DNA of 64,000 nt from Aradus depressus (taxonomy: Eukaryota; Arthropoda; Insecta; Hemiptera; Aradidae): positions 36,826,045 through 36,890,044 of the forward strand of contig OY759221.1 of assembly GCA_963662175.1 (NCBI GenBank), in the 5' to 3' direction. Positions within the stretch are counted from its first letter, which is position 1, and each line of letters begins with the position of its first letter. The notes under the pieces are model-generated. The model saw only the letters and a program-made list of their open reading frames with translations. It was not told the origin of the DNA and made no database searches. Below, piece by piece: positions 54,466 to 64,000 of this stretch. The translations under genes were made by a program, and so were the position numbers.

Positions 54466-54892
54466 CAAACTATACGAAGTATAGAGAAAATTATGTAATT
54501 GGTCAAAAATTCGTTGTGGTGTTTTCAACAGAATAACATGTTTGTTTTCTGCCTTCTAGAATCCAAACACGAATGAAAATAAAATTCTGTGTGTCTGTGA
54601 ACACGATAACTCCCTATATAATGAATGTATCGACACGAAATTTTATATGTGAACCAGAACCCCATAACACCTATCGTTTTTTAGCCAAATCGGGCAAAGG
54701 GGAGGGGGGAATTAGGGGGGAGGTTTAACACAAAAATTCTAATAACTAACGTAATAAATTTATCAACACATAATTGCATATGTGAATTCAATTTGACACT
54801 GTTAAAACCCAATGAGAATACAACCTGTCAAATTTCAGCGATTTCGGCTGAAGGGGAAAACGGGTTCAGGGGGGGGGGGGGGGGGGGGGGGC
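54466..54892 (+). repeat. Family B repeat, plus, long copy
   Basis: Begins CCCAAACTATACGAAGTATA with the small inverted repeat. Then come TTATGTAATTGGTCAAAAAT, GTGTGTCTGTGAACACGATA, TCGACACGAAATTTTATATG, ACCCCATAACACCTATCG, a second similar module (CATATGTGAATTCAATTTGA), and a run of about 22 G at 54,870-54,891. Two modules of about 170 bp seem to repeat within the element. Confidence 0.7.
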
Positions 54893-54914
54893 TCTCAATT
54901 ATGTTTTATTCATT

Positions 54915-55185
54915 TGATACTTAGGTTTTTATCTGGGAGGTGAGAACTTTTGAGCATGCCGTCCTTCGGGGAACTTTAAGCGATGGTCCCGAACCTGTAC
55001 GATGTCAGATACTCGTTAAAGACCCCTATCCTTGTTGAATACAAATTTAGGGTAGCCAAATTTAGAACTCCAACAGTAGAGTCGGACTCACGTAAACCAG
55101 AGTGAAAATAGAGAGAGAGCTCTGGTAGTGGGCGATATGACCTCATAGTTAAAAGTCGGGCATGAGTCATAATGACTATGTCTAC
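54915..55185 (+). mobile_element. SINE body without head, plus
   Basis: ATACTTAGGTTTTTATCTGG through GGGCATGAGTCATAATGAC; the tRNA-like head is missing, and the join to family B falls at its left edge. Confidence 0.8.
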
Positions 55186-55655
55186 TGAGCTCAAGATATG
55201 ACGGGCGATTTGTCGACTTCCACTCCCGAACTAAAACCCTCTAGTACAGGACCGTAACTCTAACCACATAGTAACATTTATTCTCAGGAAGTGTATTTAT
55301 ACAAATATTATATAATAATAATCTAAATATTAGTTACAACTTATACAAATAGTATACAAACAATACATTCAAATTTTGGCTTAGAGTCTTACTAAATATG
55401 AAAATGGATAAGATTACTTATACAAAACTATAAACCAATGATAATAAAATGATAACTAGGAGAAGTGAAAATCCATTTTCCAGGAAGGAGAGAAACAAGC
55501 GGAAAATTGTCCTTGTCTGGTTGTTAGTGACTAGTGTTGAAGTGGATGCTCATAAAAACAGAGGTGATGGCTACCGTCATCTGTCATAGGGACCAGTCAA
55601 AGGGATGTAAAAACATTTGTCAAAATCAAACCAATACTAATTTTGAGGAGGGATG
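55186..55655. other. No gene seen; AT-rich
   Basis: A CTGAGCTCAAGAT scrap of a SINE head occurs at 55,184-55,197. Nothing else is recognised. Confidence 0.4.
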
Positions 55656-55659
55656 GGGG

Positions 55660-55775
55660 AATAAGGGAGGGCACCGGTAGCTTGCTAGCCTATATAGCTC
55701 AAGATGGAAACCCAGCCAAGAGGTGAAAAAAACGTGAGCACGCCGTCCTTCGAATGGACCTTGGCCGTTAGGGTA
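55660..55775 (+). mobile_element. SINE fragment, plus
   Basis: GGGCACCGGTAGCTTGCTAG, GAGGTGAAAAAAACGTGAGC and ACGCCGTCCTTCGAATGGAC. Confidence 0.7.
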
Positions 55776-56833
55776 CTGCAAAATCCTGTCCAAGATGACC
55801 AGTCGTTCAAAAGTGAGTTAACCAAGTACAGAACTTTACAAACGAATTATTCCCGTCATTAAAGCTTTTTGTTTATTCTGGCTCTGAAATAGGATGTTAT
55901 TCTATGGTCTTTGCGAAACCATCTCTTACTCTTCTCTACAGTTCAACCGACGTACAAATGAAAATTCCCAAATGAGACTGCTTCAACTGAATACACAATC
56001 GTTGATCATGATTAGTAATTGAACATTGAGTTATTCTGATTGAACGTACTGGTTCAGGCACCTCCACTCCAGCCACCTTGTACTCTCCCTCAACTCACAT
56101 TTTATAATTAGTAGATCTATGGATCAGTGACCACAATATTATAACAAATATACTTCACTATTTAAAATAGTGCATTCATAATTGAATGTTTTAGTTGTAT
56201 TTCCTTTCGTTTTAATTATAGTACACTGAAAAGTAGAAAATAAACGTTTTCTTTCTACAGATGATAGATGAGAATATAGATAATAGACATTAAACAAATA
56301 AATAAATTCAGACATAATTTAAACTGTTGTATTTTAAGTTGCCAGATTCTCTGGTGTTTGGGCAAAAGGGCTTAAGTCAGAATAAGTCTTGTGGTCCAAA
56401 GGACAAGTGCATTTAAATATTTTCACCAAATGTAACTCAATGTTGCAATATTATACTTTGTTTATATTTAATACTTTATAGAAATAATATTTCAAGCACC
56501 TAACATAAATATGTTTTACCTGATTTGCAGGAATTTTTCGAACCTTCAGAAATTCTCATCCTAACATTCACCCAACACCGATCGCCTGCGTAAAGAAAAC
56601 GTTTATTCTCTTATTTTTTAGTTATTTGGTACATCAAATTTGCAGATATTTTGGTATCGGAAACCGAAAATCCTTTGCAGTGAAGGATGTTCCAAATAAT
56701 GTAAGTTTTTCTGTAAAACATTTTTCCTACACTTAACTAAACAAATTTTAGATTAAAAATTCCGTCTCAATGGTTTCTGCATGCTAAGCGTTCACAGAAA
56801 GTGGAAGTTCTTTCACGATTTTCGAAGGATAAA
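55776..56833. other. No gene seen
   Basis: AT-rich; no exon I can support. Confidence 0.45.
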
Positions 56834-56950
56834 CGAAAATTGTGCTTTACTTAAATGTACATGATGTACAAAACAAGTCATATTACATTCCCCTGTAGAT
56901 TAACTTTGTCCCCCCCCCCCCCTGCTCAAAATCCTGGCTACGCCTCTGTT
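56834..56950. mobile_element. Fragment of the CAGGGGCGTAG hAT MITE family
   Basis: ACTTAAATGTACATGATGTA, AAACAAGTCATATTACATTC, a C run, and TGCTCAAAATCCTGGCTACG. These match parts of the element at 42,112-42,644, with the middle lost. Confidence 0.8.
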
Positions 56951-56979
56951 AATCCTGATTCCCTTTCAATCAAAAAGGT

Positions 56980-57170
56980 GCGATGGGGTTTTGAATACAC
57001 AAATAAAATTTCGTGTCGATACAATCATTCTACCGAGAGGTATCGTGTTCACAGACAACTTTGATAGAAATTTTTCTTCATTTTTGGAATCGGAGGGGCG
57101 GAAAAAATAAAAATACAGTGAAAACTCTATATGTAATTTTTGACGGATGATATAACCTCTCCTATACTTG
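56980..57170 (-). repeat. Family B fragment, minus
   Basis: GGGGTTTTGAATACACAAAT, AAAATTTCGTGTCGATACAA and TATCGTGTTCACAGACAAC, then TTTGGAATCGGAGGGGC. Confidence 0.65.
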
Positions 57171-58094
57171 TTGGAATTGAAGATCTGTAAATAGAAGGGT
57201 TGACGTTTGGTGAATGGACCGTTGTAACTAATAGTTGATCAGACTATGACATCATCTTACAACTCCTCGTTATCCAGATTGGGCAAAATGAGCATGAACC
57301 GTCCAACAATACAGGTACAAATCAAGAAGCCTGCTATAGATTAGATGTCCTTCTGCAGTTGACTCCTTCCAAAGAGGTACCATAGAGCCCCAAGCCCCTG
57401 GTCAGTTACCTGGAGGGTGTTCTTCTACACTATTGTACCAACACAGGTCTACAAAACACTTGGATACGGTTCTTTTTTTTTTTTTAGGTAACCTTAGCAC
57501 TCTCAGTGACTTCTTTCTGCTAGCTCTTAATAGAAATCATCCTCATCTGATCATCATGTCAATAAATGTTATAACATCACAGATGAGTGAGTAGTGGCAG
57601 ATCTATAACTGTAGGGGCCCTCAGGATTTTCCTCATCATTGATGAGACTATGTGGGGTAATACAAGAAGTAAATAAATATTTAATAAATGGTTTGATCTA
57701 ACCCCTTATCCTCCCTACATTTAAAATTGTTTTTAAAAATATTTATAATGAAAATAAATTAATTACTGATTTATTTATACAACCATAGAATATGAAGAAA
57801 CTGGAGAATAGTTTTGATGATATACTGAAAAAAAACTCGCAGTTATAAATGTATCAATAAACCAATTATTACATTATAAATAAGATAAAGAATAAGATCC
57901 TATGTATTTTTAAAAAAATATATACAAAAATAAATAATATATCTGTATTTCTAAGGCTTCTCTGGGATCATTGTTAGTTACGTTTATCTGGAATTTCTGC
58001 CAGAGGTGTCTTCTTCATGATTTGACAAGATTTCGGGACATATAATCGTCAATATACTCATTCAAACCCATGTTTTCTGATAAACACATACAGA
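57171..58094. other. No gene seen; AT-rich
   Basis: No supported coding exon. Confidence 0.45.
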
Positions 58095-58225
58095 AAGCAT
58101 TTTTTTTTTTTTCATTGTTGGAATCAGGGGTAGGAAAATTTTAGTGAAAACTCAACATCGAATTTCAGACCGATTATATAACTTTTCGTATACTTCATAT
58201 AGCTGGGGATACATATATGTATATA
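58095..58225 (-). repeat. Family B terminal fragment, minus
   Basis: TTGTTGGAATCAGGGGTAGG, TTAGTGAAAACTCAACATCG, TATATAACTTTTCGTATACT. Confidence 0.6.
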
Positions 58226-58650
58226 CCATACACTATATTATACATTATATCAAACTATTATCCCATTTTCTGGATCAAAAAAAATAAAAAAAATCGTTCT
58301 TGATTTATATTTAAAATTGTCCATAATACATATTTATGTTTATATTGATTAATAGAGTCGACAGTATATTTTCAATGTAGAAGGAATTCGAGGTTCTGTC
58401 GTTTAAATGAAAAATTCAAAATTTGGCCAACGTTTCGTACTCTATATTATACAATATATCAAATTATTATCCCATTTTCTGGATCCAAAAAAAAAAAAAA
58501 TAATATAAAATCGTACTTGATTTATATTTAAAATTGTCCATAATACATATTTATATTTATAATGATTAATAGAGTCGAATTTATAAATAGTTTTCGAAAA
58601 GTTGGCCAAATTTTGAATTTTTCATTTAAACGACAGAACCTCGAAATATT
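58226..58650. repeat. Nested direct and inverted repeats
   Basis: CCCATTTTCTGGATC (58,262 and 58,471) starts two direct copies of about 130 bp that share TTGATTTATATTTAAAATTG and TTAATAGAGTCGA. TTCGAGGTTCTGTCGTTTAA at 58,386 returns inverted (TTAAACGACAGAACCTCGAA) at 58,626-58,645, arms about 42 bp. Confidence 0.75.
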
Positions 58651-59409
58651 TATGTTTATACAAATTCCATATTGGAAAGCATAGAATGAACTGTGATAAA
58701 CATATTGTTAGTCAACTGTAGTTCCTCATCGGATGACAATTTGACTGTTGTCTGCAATTTGTCTTCCTGTACTATTGTTGGGGAAGTAGCAAATGTTGAC
58801 ATTGAAAAGACACTCCCAAGAAGAAGGAACGGAAAGGTTTATGGCGGAAAGGGAAATGATTTGTGATGAAGGAAGAAGGCAGAGGTCCCAGCAGACATTA
58901 TCTTCTGTTTGACCAAAAGTAAAAGTAATAAAGATTCCAGAACCGGCTGTTTGAGGGGAGACAGAGGCAGTACGTGGAAAGACGGTACTTGAAACCGTCT
59001 CGGTGCATCACTGTTGCATTAGAGTCAGTCTCTCAACAAAACGGCCTGGGAACCGTTTTACACCATAAGTACAGTCTTTGGTTTTGTTTAACTGCCCTCC
59101 GGTCTACCTGGAACTGGAGGTAGGATCAAAACGAAACAAGAATAGGGAAACAAAACAACTCTTCAACTGTACTCAGGAAATTCGGTGCCCTGGGCTGAAG
59201 GGATAGGCTACCGCCGACTCTGCAGGTCTGCTGTGAACACTGGCCTAACGCTAAGTTCTTATATCTTCCATTTTGATTTTTTTTTTTTAATTGACAATGG
59301 GTAATATGCCCATAAGTGAACTTGACGTGATACTATTAAAAAAAAGTCTTTGGTAAATCACCGGCAATGTATTTCCCCAGAACAAATTAATCAATTCACT
59401 TTTCACTTC
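58651..59409. other. No gene seen; moderately GC-balanced unique DNA
   Basis: Less AT-rich than its neighbours, but I find no long frame or splice-bounded exon. Confidence 0.4.
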
Positions 59410-59905
59410 CCCGGCGCTAATATTCAATAGGGCTCCTAAATCTTCATACAAAATTTTATGTCGATAAATTCATTTCATCGCGTCATTAGGCTTTTTGATT
59501 AAGCCCCTCCTCTGAACTCCCCTTCCCTTCAGCCGATATCGCTGAAATTTGACAGGTTGTGTTCTCATTGGGTTTTGAATTCACATATGAAATTTCATGT
59601 CGATACATTCATTACATCGGCAGTTATTACAGTTTTTGAGTTAAGCCTTCCCCCTAATCCCCCTTTTATATTTGGTCGATTTGGCTGAAAATCAACGGGA
59701 GTCATCGTTAGAGGTTTCTGGATTCACATATAAAATTTCGTGTCGATGCATTCATTCTATTGGAAATTATCGTGTTCGTAGACACACAATTTTTTTTTTC
59801 ATATTTGGAATTTGGATTTCGGAAAACATGAAATTCTGTTGAAAACTCCTCATCAAATTTTGGAGCGATTACGTATCTCTACTTCTTATAGATGGGGAAG
59901 TAAAA
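59410..59905 (-). repeat. Family B repeat, minus, longest copy
   Basis: Contains two modules: TTCATTTCATCGCGTCATTA and GATACATTCATTACATCGGC, each followed by an AGCC(C/T)(C/T)CC...CCCC block. Then come ATATAAAATTTCGTGTCGAT and TATCGTGTTCGTAGACACAC, and the terminus ACGTATCTCTACTTCTTATA with GGGGAAGTA. It abuts the 38-bp minisatellite. Confidence 0.7.
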
Positions 59906-59913
59906 ATACAATT

Positions 59914-61406
59914 AAGAAAAAAACATTACTACAGCAATGTCGGTAGATAGGCGAAGAAAAACATTACTACAGCAATGTCGGTAGATAGGCAAAGAAAAAC
60001 ATTACTACAGCAATGTCGGTAGATAGGCGAAGAAAAACATTACTACAGCAATGTCGGTAGTTAGGCGAAGAAAAACATTACTACAGCAATGTCGGTAGAT
60101 AGGCGAAGAAAAACATTACTACAGCAATGTCGGTAGATAGGCGAAGAAAAACATTACTACAGCAATGTCGGTAGATAGGCGAAGAAAAACGTTACTACAG
60201 CAATGTCGGTAGATAGGCGAAGAAAAACATTACTACAGCAATGTCGGTAGATAGGCGAAGAAAAACATTACTACAGCAATGTCGGTATATAGGCGAAGAA
60301 AAACATTACTACAACAATGTCGGTAGATAGGCGAAGAAAAACGTTACTACAGCAATGTCGGTAGATAGGCGAAGAAAAGCATTACTACAGCAATGTCGGT
60401 AGATAGACGAAGAAAAACGTTACTACAGCAATGTCGGTAGATAGGTGAAGAAAAGCATTACTACAGCAATGTCGGTAGATAGGCAATGAAAAACATTACT
60501 ACAGCAATGTCGGTAGATAGGCGAAGAAAAACATTACTACAGCAATGTCGGTAGTTAGGCGAAGAAAAACATTACTACAGCAATGTCGGTAGATAGGCGA
60601 AGAAAAACATTACTACAGCAATGTCGGTAGATAGGCGAAGAAAAACATTACTACAGCAATGTCGGTAGATAGGCGAAGAAAAACATTTCTACAACAATGT
60701 CGGTAGATAGGCGAAGAAAAGCATTACTACAGCAATGTCGGTAGATAGGCGAAGAAAAACGTTACTACAGCAATGTCGGTAGATAGGCGAAGAAAAACAT
60801 TACTACAGCAATGTCGGTAGATAGGCGAAGAAAAACATTACTACAGCAATGTCGGTAGATAGGCGAAGAAAAACGTTACTACAGCAATGTCGGTAGATAG
60901 GCGAAGAAAGTCATTACTACAGCAATGTCGGTAGATAGGCGAAGAAAAACGTTACTACAGCAATGTCGGTAGATAGGTGAAGAAAAGCATTACTACAGCA
61001 ATGTCGGTAGATAGGCGAAGAAAAACGTTACTACAGCAATGTCGGTAGATAGGCGAAGAAAAACGTTACTACAGCAATGTCGGTAGATAGGCGAAGAAAA
61101 ACGTTACTACAGCAATGTCGGTAGATAGGTGAAGAAAAGCATTACTACAGCAATGTCGGTAGATAGGCGAAGAAAAACGTTACTACAGCAATGTCGGTAG
61201 ATAGGTGAAGAAAAGCATTACTACAGCAATGTCAGTAAATAGGCGAAGAAAAGCATTACTACAGCAAAGTCGGTAGATAGGCGAAGGAAAACATTACTAC
61301 AGCAATGTCGGTAGATAGGTACCTAGATGAAGAAAAACATTGTCGGTAGATAGGTAGATGAAGAAAAACATTATTACAGCAATGTCGGTAGATACGCGAA
61401 GAAAAA
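59914..61406 (+). repeat. 38-bp minisatellite, ~39 copies
   Basis: Unit GAAGAAAAACATTACTACAG plus CAATGTCGGTAGATAGGC. Copies are nearly identical with a few recurring variants: ACATT, ACGTT and GCATT at the same place, and AGGCGAAG or AGGTGAAG. The variants appear in linked pairs towards the right, indicating short higher-order units. Copies degrade at the right edge (61,316-61,406), with short insertions and a truncated unit. Confidence 0.95.
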
Positions 61407-61888
61407 CTCTCAAAAGAGCAAAAACTGAAGTTAAGGGTCCTTGAAATTAAGATATCGAAGATTTAGATGGAGAATTGGAACTTTTGTCGAACTTTGGAAC
61501 TGTGGACCCGGTTCAGGTGTGAAACCGAGAACTGGCTACCAGAAAAATCAAATGCCGGGTTTTGCTGGCGCCAGGAACTGGTTGCGGTTCTAACAGTCCT
61601 AGTACCTAGTCATGCCTGCCAACTCACTTGCAGGATCACCTCGGCTTACCGCTAAGCCTTAGAGCGACTCATACCCGTTGATACCAATTAGGGTTTCGTT
61701 TATTGCCCTGAGGCTGTCTCATATTAGAAATCTGGGATCAGCCCTGGTCAGAGGGTCTCGGGACCAGGAGAAGGAAATCTCTAATGGGCCTATAATTGAT
61801 TGGGTTAATACCGTGTTAACTCTTTCAATTCACTCCAATCACCACAATCCTCCCACTAACGGAAAGTTGTGTTCATTTAGTGGCTCTG
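61407..61888. other. No gene seen
   Basis: GC-balanced unique DNA with short open frames (62 and 89 codons) that I cannot link to a family. Confidence 0.4.
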
Positions 61889-61953
61889 GCCGATTACGTA
61901 ACTTCCCCTATACCTTCCATATACCAAGTATAGGGGAACTTATGTAATCGGCC
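61889..61953. repeat. Hairpin of two family B ends
   Basis: GGCCGATTACGTAACTTCCC and GGGGAACTTATGTAATCGGC are near-complementary, with CTATAC/GTATAG extending the stem. Two family B termini sit head to head with little between. Confidence 0.75.
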
Positions 61954-61994
61954 CTCCCTGATTCCAAATATTAAAAAATAAATAAGAAAAGAAG

Positions 61995-62050
61995 AACATC
62001 TAAACTCAGTGAGCAAGCACGCATACCACTGAGCTACCTGCGCCATCTAA
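61995..62050 (-). mobile_element. SINE head scrap, minus
   Basis: AGTGAGCAAGCACGCATACC and ACTGAGCTACCTGCGCC. Confidence 0.7.
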
Positions 62051-62476
62051 CTCGAAGTTAACAATGAACTTGTGTCTCTGATTATATTTACTGATCGTTA
62101 TGGAAGGGTTACTATCAACAGGGAGGGGGAAGTTCAATGCATCGATAAAAAAAAACAATAAACCCAACAATGGGCTAACAATGGATGATGGGATTACAAC
62201 AATATAGGATCAAGTGGAGCAATCTGCCGGGAGTTAGACGGACCAGAGAGAGAGAGAATGAGTGGAGGAGGCAGATGGACAGAGGCAAGGGTTGCTAGGA
62301 CATTAACAAACAATATCACAACATGATCATAACACCAGGGTCTTCATCCCCTGATGGATGACTTCTAAACAACCCCTTCTGTATATCCTAGGAGCATATG
62401 TACCATTTGAAGGGTGTAGAACCAAAACAGATAGTCTCCGCCCACCCATTTTTTAGGATATATAACAAAAATAATT
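62051..62476. other. No gene seen
   Basis: Purine-rich stretch at 62,240-62,290 but no coding signal. Confidence 0.4.
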
Positions 62477-62672
62477 AAGTTAGTTATTATGATTCATGCC
62501 CGGACTTTAACTATGACGTCATGTCGCCTACTACCAGAGCACTCTTCCATCGCTCTGTTGGACATGAGCCTGACTCTACTGTGGGAGTCCTAAATTATGT
62601 CTGCCAAAATTTATTCAGCTTGGGGTCTTTAACGAGTACCTGGTTTTTTTCAACTCCCAGATAGAAAAACTA
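62477..62672 (-). mobile_element. SINE, minus, truncated by the Helitron
   Basis: GTTATTATGATTCATGCCCG through TTTAACGAGTACCTGG and CTCCCAGATAGAAAAACTAA. The head is missing because the Helitron at 62,677 starts there. Confidence 0.8.
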
Positions 62673-62676
62673 AAAA

Positions 62677-64000
62677 TCTATATAATAAAAATGACTGCCT
62701 ATTTTTGCTAAGCGCAAAACTCGAGAACGGCTGGACCAATTCGGCTAATTTTTTTTTTCAAATATTCGTTGAAGTCCGAGGAAGGTTCTTATGAAGAGAG
62801 TTCCTAGCGGTCAACTGGAGGGGGGGGGGGGGGCCTAAGCACAAAAATTGCTCTAGCGCATTAACGGATGGACGGATTGTCATGGAATTTCATATGTAGT
62901 ATTTTCAAAGGCCAAATAAAAAAATAGGGTGTGTAACGTCACATAATAGTGAACCTGAGGGGGGGGGGGGGGGGGGTAGGTCTAAATATAAAGATAGTGA
63001 TAGGTCATTAACGGATGATCGGATTGTCATGGAATATCACATGTAGTATTCTTAAAAGCTTAGTTAAAAAATAGGCTATGTGGAGTCCCTAAATTTTGAA
63101 CGGGAGGGGGGGTTGTGGGGGTAGGCCTAAATATAAAGATAGTGCTAGGCCTAAATATAAAGATAGTGCTATGTCATTAACGGATGATCGGATTGTAATG
63201 GAATTTCATATGTAGTATTCTTAAAGGCCAAATAAAAAAATAGGGTTTGTGACGTTACAAAATAGTGAACCTGAGGGGGGGTTGTGGGGGTAGGCCTAAA
63301 TATAAAGGTAGTGCTAAGTCATTAACGGATGATCGGATTGTCATGGAATTTCATATGTAGTATTTTTAAAGGCCAAATAAAAAAATAGGGTGTGTAACGT
63401 CACATAATAGTGAACCTGAGGGGGGGGGGGGGGGTAGGTCTAAATATAAAGATAGTGATAGGTCATTAACGGATGATCGGATTGTCATGGAATATCACAT
63501 GTAGTATTCTTAAAAGCTTAGTTAAAAAATAGGCTATGTGGAGTCCCTAAATTTTGAACGGGAGGGGGGGTTGTGGGGGTAGGCCTAAATATAAAGATAG
63601 TGCTAGGCCTAAATATAAAGATAGTGCTATGTCATTAACGGATGATCGGATTGTAATGGAATTTCATATGTAGTATTCTTAAAGGCCAAATAAAAAAATA
63701 GGGTTTGTGACGTTACAAAATAGTGAACCTGAGGGGGGGTTGTGGGGGTAGGCCTAAATATAAAGGTAGTGCTAAGTCATTAACGGATGATCGGATTGTC
63801 ATGGAATTTCATATGTAGTATTTTTAAAGGCCAAATAAAAAAATAGGGTGTGTAACGTCACATAATAGTGAACCTGAGGGGGGGGGGGGGTTGTGGGGGT
63901 AGGTCTAAATATGAAGATAGTGATCGCTCATTAATAGATGATTCAATTCTCATGGAATTTCACATGTAGTATTTTTAAAGGCGAAATAGAAAAATACATT
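62677..64000 (+). mobile_element. Helitron copy 6, 5' part, cut by the window end
   Basis: TC at 62,677 preceded by A, then TATATAATAAAAATGACTGC. The terminal sequence differs from copies 1-5 after the first ten bases (CTCGAGAACGGCTGGACCAA), so it is a related subfamily or a different element. The interior holds the same type of G-rich repeat (TCGGATTGTCATGGAATTTC...GGGAGGGGGGGTTGTGGGGG). A higher-order unit of about 460 bp is evident: GTGTGTAACGTCACATAATA recurs at about 62,929, 63,390 and 63,848. Confidence 0.7.

Noticed and set aside
59914..61406. CRISPR-like regular repeats
   Set aside because: A 38-bp head-to-tail minisatellite without spacers.

Overview
This window is eukaryotic, almost certainly from an insect with a large, repeat-rich genome. 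Spliced coding exons are rare and surrounded by transposon relics. The only confident host gene encodes a single peritrophin-type chitin-binding domain (CPAP1-like), an arthropod cuticle family. The repeats (tRNA-derived SINEs, Jockey-type LINE tails, hAT MITEs, Helitrons with CTAG ends) fit an insect, perhaps a hemipteran, but I cannot name the species from sequence alone.

Layout. 1-10,321: Helitrons nested in a tandem satellite of about 441 bp. Three Helitron copies (728-1,686; 1,687-4,286; 6,676-10,321) carry a G-rich array of about 143 bp and a 66-bp minisatellite. 10,322-22,777: SINEs, four dead LINE fragments, pieces of an unnamed dispersed repeat (family B), and one possible minus-strand exon (13,431-13,525).

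22,784-35,565: the standout feature. It is a 12.8-kb, nearly perfect palindrome bounded by a 6-bp target-site duplication (TACAAG), with termini AG...CT. Each arm is about 5.9 kb and carries the same two short genes: a helix-turn-helix protein and an overlapping ORF of unknown function. The loop is an AT-rich 40-bp tandem array about 1 kb long. TSD length and termini resemble Polinton/Maverick elements, so I infer a snapback or half-genome derivative of such an element, or a new fold-back family.

35,572-43,284: a candidate minus-strand exon (35,664-35,763), a fold-back hairpin, a LINE tail, a short Helitron and a complete hAT MITE. 43,285-48,536: the CPAP1-like gene on the plus strand, four coding exons with perfect GT-AG junctions and a 119-codon frame including the stop. 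Its introns hold SINEs, a 738-bp hAT MITE with 8-bp TSD and a 384-bp TA-flanked MITE. 48,537-59,913: SINEs, nested inverted repeats, a GC-rich island with a CCAAT box, a second short Helitron and family B copies. 59,914-61,406: a 38-bp minisatellite of about 39 copies. 62,677-64,000: the 5' part of another Helitron running off the window.

Nearly all other long open frames are by-products of tandem repeats whose unit length is a multiple of three, or lie in SINEs and dead LINEs.
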